A stretch of DNA of 64,000 nucleotides from Niallia taxi (GTDB lineage Bacteria; Bacillota; Bacilli; Bacillales; Cytobacillaceae). Below, piece by piece: positions 56,179 to 64,000 of this stretch. Under the pieces are notes generated by a model that saw nothing but the letters and a program-made list of their open reading frames with translations, did not search any database and was not told the DNA's origin. The position numbers were made by a program, and so were the translations under genes. The stretch is taken from positions 1 to 64,000 of the forward strand of contig NZ_RZTZ01000002.1 in NCBI RefSeq assembly GCF_004005475.1, given 5' to 3'. Each line of letters opens with the position of its first letter. Position 1 is the stretch's first letter.

Positions 56179-57168
56179 TTGGCACAATTAATTAAGCTAA
56201 AAGACTACATATCACGCTATCAGCAAAATATACTACTATATCCGTCTCGCTTTGTCCGTCTGAAGAAGCAAAAATGGGAAGGAGTCAAAAGTGCGTTTGA
56301 CTCAAAAGATATGCAAATATTTTATGAAAATCCAGATTTGACAGAATATCTACCAGAAGAAAAGGAATCTATCTTTCTTAAAATCAGAGGGATGATGAAT
56401 CGAAAAACAAAGGATGAAGAAAGCCTTCTGCTTTTTCCGGCTATCGTTAAAGAAGAAGAGGAAGACAAGGAGGAGCAACTATTTTCCTTTGATTATAAAG
56501 CAAATGAATATAATGAACCGAAAAGCTTAGAGCAGTTGAAGCTGCAGTTTTTGAATCAGCTTTTCCAATTTCAAATGAAATGGGCGAGCTCGACGCTGAC
56601 AGAAAAGTCAACTGTTAAGAAAGCATTTTATTATGATGATTTGCTGAAATATTTTTTGCAGCGATTTCCAGACACGTATCTGGTCCTTTATAAACCAGTT
56701 TTCTTGTTGAAAAACGCGCCAATTGAGGTAGAGACAATCCTTGTAACGCCAACTGCAGTTTGGTGTATTACTGTATTGGAAGCAGAAGATTCCGCTGTCT
56801 TTGTTGGTTCAAATGAAAAATTTTGGGTAAAGAAATACAATAGCAAAGAAAAAAAGATTTTAAGCCCGGTTATTGCACTGAACCGAACAGAAAAAATAAT
56901 TCGAGGTATTTTTGACAGACATGATGTAACATTGCCTATTCAAAAAGCCATTTTAACAAGAAATGGCTATATCGATTATCCAACAATACCTTACGATTTG
57001 AAAATCATCGAGAAAAGAAACTATGATGAATGGTTCCAGATGATGAGAAACAACCAATCACCGATTAAGGCGATCCAGTTAAAAGGGGCCGAAAGTCTTT
57101 TGCAATATTGTTTGACAACCTCTGTAAGAAGATATGATTGGGATTCTACAGGAGATGAGGAGTCTTGA
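56179..57168 (+). CDS. ytlQ: YtlQ-like protein with NERD-related C-terminal half
   Basis: A 329-aa soluble protein resembling B. subtilis YtlQ. The N-terminal half is charged with an acidic run (KEEEEDKEEQL, about 100-112). The C-terminal half, with VETILVTPTAVWCITVLEAEDSAVFV, resembles the NERD nuclease core, but the catalytic E-x-K reads E-A-E, so nuclease activity is doubtful. Function unknown. TTG start behind AGGGGG, 27 bp after thpR. Confidence 0.75.
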   Translation: MAQLIKLKDYISRYQQNILLYPSRFVRLKKQKWEGVKSAFDSKDMQIFYENPDLTEYLPEEKESIFLKIRGMMNRKTKDEESLLLFPAIVKEEEEDKEEQLFSFDYKANEYNEPKSLEQLKLQFLNQLFQFQMKWASSTLTEKSTVKKAFYYDDLLKYFLQRFPDTYLVLYKPVFLLKNAPIEVETILVTPTAVWCITVLEAEDSAVFVGSNEKFWVKKYNSKEKKILSPVIALNRTEKIIRGIFDRHDVTLPIQKAILTRNGYIDYPTIPYDLKIIEKRNYDEWFQMMRNNQSPIKAIQLKGAESLLQYCLTTSVRRYDWDSTGDEES

Positions 57169-57203
57169 TTAATAATTGAAACAGAAGAAGGAGTGGGGAA
57201 TTC

Positions 57204-59357
57204 ATGCTGTCCATAAAGAGAGATTATTATGCTTACTTAGATGAGCTTTCTGTTATAACCATACTGCTTCCATATATGTATCATGGCGGTGAAGCTAATG
57301 CTTTTACAGTTCAGGGAGATGAAGGTTCTATTAGTTTAACAATCAAGGCGAAGGAAACGGTACAGCAGTATGCTAAATACACTTGTATTTCCTCCGTGAA
57401 GTTAGATGCAGGCAAAAGCTATAAAATCATTGATAATCACAATGGCAGTACTGATTTGCAAATTGGTGCGGTAATAAGGACAAAAGAATTTGATGAGCGT
57501 TACTTTTATGAAGGTCCGCTTGGCATTCAATACAGTACGGAAAAGAGCAGTTTTTACTTATGGGCGCCTACTGCCCAACAAGTGAAGCTAGTCTTGCAAA
57601 ATCCCCACGATCATACACGCAGTGAAATACCGATGAGCAGACAAGACAAGGGAGTTTGGACAACAGAACTAGAACAAAATGTAGATGGTTTTCACTACAC
57701 ATATTTAGTTCTTATTAATTTGGAATGGAGAGAGGCGGTTGACCCATATGCGGTTGCTGTGAGCGTCAACGGTGAAAAAGGCGTCATTGTTGATTTAGGG
57801 AAGACAAAAACAGTGAAGCCCATCCTTCCTGACCTGCCTTCTCCTGTTGATAGCATCATTTATGAAACACATATCCGCGACTTTACGATACATCCAAACA
57901 GCGGTGCTGATAAGAAGGGAACATATCAAGGGGCTGCTCAGCTTGGTACGAAAACAAGCACAGGTGAAAGTACAGGGCTTTCCTATGTGAAGGAGCTGGG
58001 AGTAACACATCTCGAGTTATTACCTGTCCATGACTTTGAGGAAGTTGACGAGCTAAACGTCTTTAAAAGATATAACTGGGGGTATAATCCTTCCCATTTC
58101 AATGTGCCAGAAGGCAGCTATTCAACTGATCCGACAAATCCATATGCGAGGATTATGGAATTGAAGCAGCTTATCCATGCTGTCCAAGAGCAAGGGATAA
58201 GAGTTATTATGGATGTCGTCTACAATCATGTGTACAAAAAAGAAGATTCTCCATTTGAGAAAATCCTCCCAGGATACTTTTTTCGCTATGATGGCAACGG
58301 GATGCCTGCCAATGGCACAGGTGTTGGCAATGATATTGCGTCAGAACGCTTAATGGTTCGGAGATATATTCATGATTCGGTTCGGTTTTGGCTAGACGAA
58401 TATCAGGTGGATGGATTCCGCTTCGATTTAATGGGAATATTGGATGTTGTGACAATGCGAGGTGTTCGTGAAATTTGCGATAATACGGACAAAGATATCC
58501 TTGTATTTGGAGAGGGATGGAATTTACAAACGCCGCTTCCAGATGAAGAAAAGGCGATTATTAGCAACCAAGAAAAGCTGCCGCGGATTGGGCAATTCAA
58601 TGATCAGTTTCGTGACCAAATGAAAGGAAGCACATTTGACTTGAAAAACAGTGGATTTGCTTTAGGGAATGGTAGCATGCCAAATGTGCAAGATCTGTTA
58701 ACAGGCAGCATTGGCTTAACGGATGATAAGGCTGGAATGTTTATGGAGCCAATTCAGACGATAAATTATGTGGAATCACATGATAACTATACACTCTGGG
58801 ATAAAATCGAAGCGTGCTTTCCAGATATAGAGGATGCTCATAAACGTAAAAAGCATGTGCTTGCTACTGCACTTGTTTTACTCAGTCAGGGGGTTCCATT
58901 CCTGCATAGCGGTCAGGAGTTCTTCCGAACGAAATATGGTGTGGAAAATAGCTACAAATCACCTGATGAAATTAACAGGCTTGATTGGGACAGAAGAGAT
59001 GCATTCCTTGACAATGTCCAATTTATAAAAGATTTAATTCAACTGCGAAAATCTTTGGCTGCACTCCGTTTGCAAAGTGCAGACCTAATAAGAAAACATG
59101 CAAGCATTAAGTTTCATTCTCCTTTATTTGTTGAATATACTTTAAGTGAAGTCGGCAGTTATGGAGACTGGGAAACTTTGCACATCCTCATTAATGCAGA
59201 CATTGAGCATCAGAAAATAGATCTTCCAGAAGGTGAATGGAAGCTGCTCTTAATGAAAGATAAAGTATATCTGCATGATTTTCCAGATGTAGAAGAAAAT
59301 GTAGATATTTATCACACTAGCATAACAATTATTGGTAAGAAAAAAGCTGCAGGCTGA
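57204..59357 (+). CDS. amyX: Type I pullulanase (intracellular, AmyX-like)
   Basis: Removes alpha-1,6 branches (EC 3.2.1.41; GH13_14). YNWGYNP is the type I signature; DGFRFDLMG holds the nucleophile (about residue 400), FGEGW the acid/base and VESHDNYTLWD the third carboxylate. A CBM48-like domain (FYLWAPTAQQVKLVL) precedes the barrel. 717 aa, no signal peptide, matching cytoplasmic B. subtilis AmyX. Likely debranches glycogen made by the glg operon at 2.4-10.3 kb. Shine-Dalgarno AAGGAG. Confidence 0.93.
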   Translation: MLSIKRDYYAYLDELSVITILLPYMYHGGEANAFTVQGDEGSISLTIKAKETVQQYAKYTCISSVKLDAGKSYKIIDNHNGSTDLQIGAVIRTKEFDERYFYEGPLGIQYSTEKSSFYLWAPTAQQVKLVLQNPHDHTRSEIPMSRQDKGVWTTELEQNVDGFHYTYLVLINLEWREAVDPYAVAVSVNGEKGVIVDLGKTKTVKPILPDLPSPVDSIIYETHIRDFTIHPNSGADKKGTYQGAAQLGTKTSTGESTGLSYVKELGVTHLELLPVHDFEEVDELNVFKRYNWGYNPSHFNVPEGSYSTDPTNPYARIMELKQLIHAVQEQGIRVIMDVVYNHVYKKEDSPFEKILPGYFFRYDGNGMPANGTGVGNDIASERLMVRRYIHDSVRFWLDEYQVDGFRFDLMGILDVVTMRGVREICDNTDKDILVFGEGWNLQTPLPDEEKAIISNQEKLPRIGQFNDQFRDQMKGSTFDLKNSGFALGNGSMPNVQDLLTGSIGLTDDKAGMFMEPIQTINYVESHDNYTLWDKIEACFPDIEDAHKRKKHVLATALVLLSQGVPFLHSGQEFFRTKYGVENSYKSPDEINRLDWDRRDAFLDNVQFIKDLIQLRKSLAALRLQSADLIRKHASIKFHSPLFVEYTLSEVGSYGDWETLHILINADIEHQKIDLPEGEWKLLLMKDKVYLHDFPDVEENVDIYHTSITIIGKKKAAG

Positions 59358-59372
59358 ACAGCCTGCAAGTAA
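59348..59372 (+). terminator. Weak pullulanase terminator hairpin
   Basis: GCAGGCT pairs with AGCCTGC (59348-59354 with 59359-59365), overlapping the stop codon. The T-run is imperfect (AAGTAAATTTTT). A second hairpin, AGCTATT/AATAGCT with a T-run (59447-59490), may back it up. Confidence 0.55.
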
Positions 59373-59738
59373 ATTTTTGAAAAATAATATTATATTGCAG
59401 ATACACTTGACTAAAAAACCAAATAAGAGATAATATTTAATGTGATAGCTATTGTTGTCAGTTCCTGATTGTAATAGCTCTCTTTTTTTATAACAAAACA
59501 TTATTTAAGATACATTGTTTTTTTATAAGCATAGTATTATTTTTGTACTATGTCCTTTTCTGTTTATTATGGCAATTTATATGATGATTAATATTCCATT
59601 TATCGCGTAAAAACGCTAAGAATAATAGTTAGAACGAATCAATCTGTTTGTTCATCCTACAAAAAATAGGGATACAAAAAGTTCAAACAAGAATGACTCA
59701 TCCTAAAATCATGGAGCAATATATATAGTAGGTGAACA
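59358..59738. other. AT-rich spacer pullulanase / ytmP
   Basis: About 380 bp. Besides the two hairpins noted above, it holds a short inverted repeat CATAGTA/TACTATG near 59529-59551. No frame with a Shine-Dalgarno. Confidence 0.5.
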
Positions 59739-60515
59739 ATGTTGGAACATTTATTAGGACAAGATTGGGAAATAACCCCTGCAGGCGGGGAAACAGGAGA
59801 AGCTTTTTTCGCTCAAAACAATGGCCAGAAGCTATTTTTGAAGAGAAACTCTTCTCCGTTTTTAGCCGTTTTGTCTGCAGAAGGAATTGTCCCAAAACTT
59901 GTTTGGACAAAAAGATTTGAGAATGGGGATGTATTTACTGCACAGCAGTGGCTTATCGGCAGAGAGTTCAGCCAATCTGATATGACAGATGACAGGGTTG
60001 TTATGCTGCTGAAAAAGATTCATACATCTAAACCATTATTGGAAATGCTGAAAAGGCTTGGGAAAACAACACTGATGCCGAATATGATTCTTGCAGTCAT
60101 TAAAGCAGAATTGGATGAAGAGCTGACTAGTAACGAAACAATTACGAAGTCTATTGCCTTTTTAGAAGAAAATATTCCATTTATAAAGAGCGAAGAAGAA
60201 GTTGTGTGTCACTGTGATGTTAATCATAACAACTGGCTGCTTTCAGAAGACAACCAGTTGTATTTAATCGATTGGGATGGTGCGATGATTGCAGATCCAG
60301 CAATCGATTTAGGAATGCTTCTTCACTGGTATATCCCAAAATCAGAATGGACAGAATGGCTTGAAAAGTATGGGTTTGAACTGACAGACAGCCTCATGCT
60401 TCGCATGAAGTGGTATGTGGTTGCCCAAACCCTTAATTCTATCCAATGGTATAAAAAGAAATCCCGTTATCATGAGATGGAAAAGTGGATACAGTTCCTA
60501 AATGACTTGGATTAA
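59739..60515 (+). CDS. ytmP: Phosphotransferase YtmP (choline kinase-like)
   Basis: A 258-aa protein kinase-fold enzyme of the APH/choline kinase group. CHCDVNHNNWL holds the catalytic Asp and the metal-binding Asn; LIDWDGAMIADPAIDLG follows with the DFG-like acid. Substrate unknown. ATG 59739 follows AGGTGA. Ends 4 bp before convergent ytzH. Confidence 0.88.
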   Translation: MLEHLLGQDWEITPAGGETGEAFFAQNNGQKLFLKRNSSPFLAVLSAEGIVPKLVWTKRFENGDVFTAQQWLIGREFSQSDMTDDRVVMLLKKIHTSKPLLEMLKRLGKTTLMPNMILAVIKAELDEELTSNETITKSIAFLEENIPFIKSEEEVVCHCDVNHNNWLLSEDNQLYLIDWDGAMIADPAIDLGMLLHWYIPKSEWTEWLEKYGFELTDSLMLRMKWYVVAQTLNSIQWYKKKSRYHEMEKWIQFLNDLD

Positions 60516-60519
60516 TTAT

Positions 60520-60801
60520 TTAGCCTGAAAAGCCATTAATGCCGTCAACCCATTGGGACAGCTGCTCTTGAGAGGACTCAATGTGATTGTTTAAATTGCT
60601 TGTGTGAATCCCTCTCTGGCTGTACTGGCTTATTTCCTCCAGAATAGGAAGAATATTTTGGTCAATATTGCCGTTGACCTTTAAGGAAGTCACAAGACGT
60701 TCAAGTTGTTCACATTCAGACACAGAACCACAGCAGTCTTCTTGATGGTTGCTTAAAATGTCCGTTAATAAACCTAATTGGTGTTCATGTGTAAGTGGCA
60801 T
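60520..60801 (-). CDS. ytzH: YtzH-like protein
   Basis: A 93-aa helical protein with two adjacent cysteines (DCCGSVSECEQLERL, about 22-36), collinear with B. subtilis YtzH. Function unknown. Shine-Dalgarno AAAGGG before the ATG. Confidence 0.87.
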   Translation of the reverse strand: MPLTHEHQLGLLTDILSNHQEDCCGSVSECEQLERLVTSLKVNGNIDQNILPILEEISQYSQRGIHTSNLNNHIESSQEQLSQWVDGINGFSG

Positions 60802-61053
60802 CTAGTTGCACCCTTTCTTTTAGGTTTCTTTAAAAATAAGATTTTTGGGTCAAATACCAGTAAAGGAATTCACTAATAGGTTGTGAATTCTTTTTTTTCT
60901 TTATACTTTATTTGCATTTGAAAAATTACCCTGTCTAATTTGTTATAATTGGGGCAAGTTTGCAAAAAGAAAAGAGTATTGCATGATAGCCTTAAGAATG
61001 TTATTGTTTGATGGATATATGTAAAGGATATATGTTAAGAAGGAGTGTCACCA

Positions 61054-61695
61054 ATGCGATTAAGACATAAACCATGGGCGAAGGACAAGCTGCTAGCATA
61101 TCCTCAATATGCTGTCCAGCATCCTGAAGAGTGGAAAGGAAAATGGGATCAAGCGTTCAGCGGTAAAGGACCCATTCATATAGAAGTAGGTACAGGTAAA
61201 GGCAGATTTATTACAGAAATGGCGAAAGCAAATCCGCATATTAACTACATCGGAATTGAATTGCAAGAAAGTGTTATTGTTGCAGCATTAGACAGGGTAA
61301 TTGAAGCAGAAGTCCCAAATTTAAAGCTAATGAATTTGGATGCATCAAAGCTGACTGACTATTTCCTAAAAGGGGAAGTTGAGCGCGTCTATTTGAATTT
61401 TTCTGATCCATGGCCAAAAACAAGACATGAAAAGAGAAGGCTTACGTTCAAGACCTTCCTAAAATCCTATGAGGAAGTGCTTATCCCAAATGGTGAAATT
61501 CACTTCAAAACAGATAATCAAGGCTTGTTTGAATACTCGCTGCGAAGCTTTTCTGAGTATGGAATGCTGCTGAAATTTGTCAGCCTTGACCTTCATAATA
61601 GTGATTATGAAGGAAATATTATGACAGAGTATGAAGAGAAGTTTTCCTCACGCGGAAGCAGAATTTTCCGTAGTGAAACACAATTTAAATCATGA
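61054..61695 (+). CDS. trmB: tRNA (guanine-N7-)-methyltransferase TrmB
   Basis: Methylates G46 of tRNA (EC 2.1.1.33). [16 protein letters not shown] is SAM motif [17 protein letters not shown] and the C-terminal [12 protein letters not shown] are the signatures. 213 aa from ATG 61054, the same length as B. subtilis TrmB; AAGGAG sits 7 nt upstream. Confidence 0.97.
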   Translation: MRLRHKPWAKDKLLAYPQYAVQHPEEWKGKWDQAFSGKGPIHIEVGTGKGRFITEMAKANPHINYIGIELQESVIVAALDRVIEAEVPNLKLMNLDASKLTDYFLKGEVERVYLNFSDPWPKTRHEKRRLTFKTFLKSYEEVLIPNGEIHFKTDNQGLFEYSLRSFSEYGMLLKFVSLDLHNSDYEGNIMTEYEEKFSSRGSRIFRSETQFKS

Positions 61696-61698
61696 TTT

Positions 61699-61734
61699 AA
61701 AAGAGACTATGCCAAGGGCTAGTCTCTTTTTTTG
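61699..61734 (+). terminator. trmB terminator
   Basis: AAAAGAGACT pairs with AGTCTCTTTT (61699-61708 with 61721-61730), T-run after. Confidence 0.9.
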
Positions 61735-61809
61735 ATGCTATATTCTTATACTTCTTAGTAAAATCGAATATAATTTTAATTAACGACAATTCTTAGGAGG
61801 TATGCTTGC

Positions 61810-62646
61810 ATGAACAGTTTAAAAATAGGGGAAATTACGTTGACATGGTTAAATGGCGGCAATACTAAAATGGATGGCGGAGCCATATTTGGGGTTGTGC
61901 CAAAGCCGTTATGGTCAAAAAAATATGAGTCCAATGAGCTAAACCAAGTTAATCTGCCAAGTGACCCGATATTTTTTGAATATGCTGGAAAGCGAATTCT
62001 TGTTGATGCAGGAATCGGAAATGGCAAATTGACTGAAAAACAAAAGCGTAATTATGGTGTGGATGAAGAATCCTCACTAGAAGAAAATCTACGCAAACTC
62101 GGAGTTTCTCCTCAGGATATTGATTATGTGCTGATGACACATTTGCATTTCGATCATGCTAGCGGACTGTCCAAGCTAGAAGCTGGCGAGCTTGTATCCA
62201 TATTCCCAAATGCAGAAATTATTACGTCAAATCAAGAATGGACAGAAATGAAGAATCCGAATATACGCTCGCGCAATACATATTGGGAACAAAACTGGAG
62301 ACCAATTGAAAGCCAAGTGAAAACCTTTGAACAAAAGTGGAGTATGGGTCCAATTAAGCTTGTTCACACGGGAGGACATAGTAACGGACACTCTATTCTT
62401 ATCATAGAAGATGGTGGAGATATTGCTATTCATCTGGCGGATTTGCTGCCAACTCATGCACATCATAATGTGCTGTGGGTGACAGCATACGATGATTACC
62501 CAATGACATCTATTGAAGAAAAACAGAAATGGATTAACTGGGGGATTGAAAACGATGCTTGGTTCACATTTTATCATGATGCAGTCTATCGTGGTGTAAA
62601 ATGGAACGCTAAAGGCGAAATAAAGGAAGCAGTGAAACGGGATTAA
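61810..62646 (+). CDS. ytnP: MBL-fold metallohydrolase YtnP (quorum-quenching lactonase type)
   Basis: A 278-aa metallo-beta-lactamase-fold protein. [11 protein letters not shown] is the HxHxDH motif (about 115-121); [11 protein letters not shown] supplies further metal His and LADLLP the bridging Asp. B. subtilis YtnP hydrolyses acyl-homoserine lactones. Shine-Dalgarno TTAGGAGG is strong. Physiological substrate here is not shown. Confidence 0.93.
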   Translation: MNSLKIGEITLTWLNGGNTKMDGGAIFGVVPKPLWSKKYESNELNQVNLPSDPIFFEYAGKRILVDAGIGNGKLTEKQKRNYGVDEESSLEENLRKLGVSPQDIDYVLMTHLHFDHASGLSKLEAGELVSIFPNAEIITSNQEWTEMKNPNIRSRNTYWEQNWRPIESQVKTFEQKWSMGPIKLVHTGGHSNGHSILIIEDGGDIAIHLADLLPTHAHHNVLWVTAYDDYPMTSIEEKQKWINWGIENDAWFTFYHDAVYRGVKWNAKGEIKEAVKRD

Positions 62647-62650
62647 AATA

Positions 62651-62677
62651 TCCATTGCTAGTATCTTTAGCAATGGA
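62651..62677. terminator. Convergent hairpin ytnP / ytzB
   Basis: Perfect 10-bp stem TCCATTGCTA/TAGCAATGGA (62651-62660 with 62668-62677). There is no T-run on the plus strand and a weak one on the minus strand, so it may mainly serve ytzB. Confidence 0.5.
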
Positions 62678-62687
62678 CTATGTATAA

Positions 62688-62999
62688 TTAGATTTCATAA
62701 ATATCGAGCAGATCACCTGTCTTGCTATCTGCCAGAAATTCATAGGATTGATTTATTCCCTCATTCAGTCTTGTGATGCCCCCGCGATAAATCAGGTGTG
62801 TGGAATTTGCTGTTTCATATGGTTCCTTTTGCATATTAATCCAGCTGCCCGAAATTGGTCCTTGCTCTTTAAATGCAGCTTTAACCAATTTAAGAACACG
62901 GTCACTGGAGATGGAATAGTTTCTTGAAATTATTTCCTTTGTTGCATAGCTTGTTGCAAAACCTACTGCCGCTCCTGCCAATAACGTTTTCCAGTTCAT
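62688..62999 (-). CDS. ytzB: PepSY-domain protein YtzB
   Basis: A 103-aa protein with a short hydrophobic N-terminus (WKTLLAGAAVGFATSYA, about 3-19) and a PepSY-like domain with two strands around ISGSWINM. Matches B. subtilis YtzB. Membrane-bound or exported. ATG 62999 is chosen because AAAGGAG precedes it; an upstream in-frame start at 63113 has none. Confidence 0.9.
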   Translation of the reverse strand: MNWKTLLAGAAVGFATSYATKEIISRNYSISSDRVLKLVKAAFKEQGPISGSWINMQKEPYETANSTHLIYRGGITRLNEGINQSYEFLADSKTGDLLDIYEI

Positions 63000-63197
63000 A
63001 TCTTTGCTCCTTTCTAATCTGTTTATTATTATAGCCAAAATAGCAGAGATAAGTGAAATAAAACAAAAAAACGCCATAATTTCACGATTGAACAATAAAG
63101 AAGAATATTGCAATTGTTATGTATATTGGTAGCGATAATATTAATATTTCGATAAAATAAATAAATACATAATTTTTAAAAAAAGAGGAGCATTACA

Positions 63198-64000
63198 ATG
63201 AACGAGCAAACAATGGATTTATTCCGTACATTGACAGAATTACGAGGTATTGCAGGAAATGAGCATGAAGTAAGAAACTTTATGCGCACAGAGCTTGAAA
63301 AATACAGTGATGAAATAGTCCAAGACAATCTTGGCAGTATTTTTGGTGTGAAAAAGGGTACAGGAGAAGGGCCAAAGGTAATGGTTGCTGGACATATGGA
63401 CGAAGTTGGTTTTATGGTAACTTCTATTACAGAAAACGGGATGATTCGTTTTCAGCCAATTGGAGGCTGGTGGAGTCAAGTGCTGCTTGCCCAACGAGTG
63501 CAAGTGATGACAGATAATGGTCCGATAATCGGGGTAATTGCTTCCATTCCTCCACATTTGCTTGATGACGCACAACGTAGCAAACCGATGGATATCAAAA
63601 ACATGCTTATTGATATTGGTGCTGATGATAAAGCAGATGCTGTGTCAATCGGCATCAAGCCAGGACAGCCAATTGTTCCGATTTGCCCATTTACTCCAAT
63701 GGCAAATAAAAAGAAGATTATGGCGAAGGCGTGGGATAACCGCTATGGATGTGGGCTTGCTATTGAGCTGCTGAAGGAGCTTCAAGGGGAACAGCTGCCT
63801 AATACCTTATATTCTGGTGCGACAGTACAAGAAGAGGTTGGACTGCGCGGAGCACAAACGGCAGCCAATATGATTCAGCCTGACATATTTTATGCATTGG
63901 ACGCAAGCCCTGCTAATGATACTTCTGGTGACAAAAATCAATTTGGCCAATTAGGAAAAGGTGCTTTGCTTCGTATATATGATCGTACAATGGTGACACA
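63198..64000 (+). CDS. ytoP: M42-family aminopeptidase YtoP (runs past window end)
   Basis: An open frame from ATG 63198, behind AGAGGAG, that continues to the window edge (267 codons, no stop). Co-catalytic metal ligands are visible: [20 protein letters not shown], the QEEVGLRGA general base and the ALDAS aspartate. B. subtilis YtoP is about 357 aa and is a glutamyl-type aminopeptidase; the last quarter lies outside. Cytoplasmic, probably oligomeric. Confidence 0.93.
   Translation, partial: MNEQTMDLFRTLTELRGIAGNEHEVRNFMRTELEKYSDEIVQDNLGSIFGVKKGTGEGPKVMVAGHMDEVGFMVTSITENGMIRFQPIGGWWSQVLLAQRVQVMTDNGPIIGVIASIPPHLLDDAQRSKPMDIKNMLIDIGADDKADAVSIGIKPGQPIVPICPFTPMANKKKIMAKAWDNRYGCGLAIELLKELQGEQLPNTLYSGATVQEEVGLRGAQTAANMIQPDIFYALDASPANDTSGDKNQFGQLGKGALLRIYDRTMVT

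Overview
The window is a chromosomal segment of a low-GC, spore-forming Bacillaceae species (Bacillus sensu lato). The gene order is close to the ytq-ytm-men-glg arc of the Bacillus subtilis chromosome: a trnB-like tRNA cluster, glgBCDAP, menFDHBE, ythAB, ytiB, yidD, luxS, ytkD, ytmA, ytmB, metK, asnB, ytpAB, ytqBA, ytzC, leuS, ytwF, cse60, ytfP, ytgP, ytzG, ytzE, pepV, dat, a cysK paralogue, thpR, ytlQ, an intracellular pullulanase, ytmP, ytzH, trmB, ytnP, ytzB and ytoP. The species cannot be fixed from this stretch alone. No prophage, insertion sequence, CRISPR array or antiphage cassette is visible. This is mostly a housekeeping backbone with a few accessory or decayed loci.

Layout. 1-1704: nineteen tRNA genes (the first cut by the window edge), closed by a strong terminator; an rRNA operon would be expected just upstream. 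1.8-2.1 kb: a small unrecognised protein. 2.4-10.3 kb: a tight, partly overlapping glycogen operon (branching enzyme, GlgC and GlgD, synthase, phosphorylase). 10.35-11.1 kb: the convergent yteA. 11.3-17.8 kb: menaquinone genes menFDHB, a large terminator, then menE. menC is missing from its usual place, and a DAO-type flavin oxidoreductase sits there. 19.1-21.8 kb: a second, YthAB-type cytochrome bd oxidase and a small four-cysteine DUF1540 gene with a TTG start. 22-25 kb: carbonic anhydrase, YidD, LuxS, cardiolipin synthase. 25.3-27.1 kb: an S9 peptidase gene broken by an internal deletion. 27.1-33 kb: ytkD, ytmA, ytmB, a SAM-I riboswitch in front of metK, and asnB. 33-40 kb: a C39-like protease, ytpA and ytpB (sesquarterpene pathway), an acetyltransferase, the tRNA-modifying pair YtqA/YtqB, ytzC and an MFS transporter. 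40.2-44.4 kb: a histidine-phosphatase remnant, an amidase, and leuS under a T-box. 44.5-51.8 kb: rhodanese, a repeat-like palindromic spacer, cse60, ytfP, murJ/ytgP, a pseudouridine synthase, YtzE, a membrane M48 protease carrying ankyrin repeats, and a Nudix protein. 52-64 kb: pepV, dat, the cysteine synthase, thpR, ytlQ, pullulanase, ytmP, ytzH, trmB, ytnP, ytzB and the start of an M42 aminopeptidase.

How it fits together. Glycogen is built by GlgC/GlgD, GlgA and GlgB and mobilised by GlgP; the intracellular pullulanase at 57 kb can remove the alpha-1,6 branches. The men genes supply menaquinone, which the YthAB oxidase could oxidise. metK, luxS and several SAM-dependent enzymes share methionine/SAM metabolism, and metK is switched by SAM itself. 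leuS is controlled by uncharged leucyl-tRNA. Sporulation links are YteA, Cse60 and, by family knowledge, the YtpB terpenoid pathway.

Nothing here can honestly be called a new multi-gene system. The loci most worth a second look are the M48-ankyrin protease, the Glu-to-Cys change in the quinol oxidase signature, the TTG-started DUF1540 gene, the 34-bp palindrome, and the two decayed genes. Start sites were moved wherever a Shine-Dalgarno sequence or family alignment argued for it; each change is noted.
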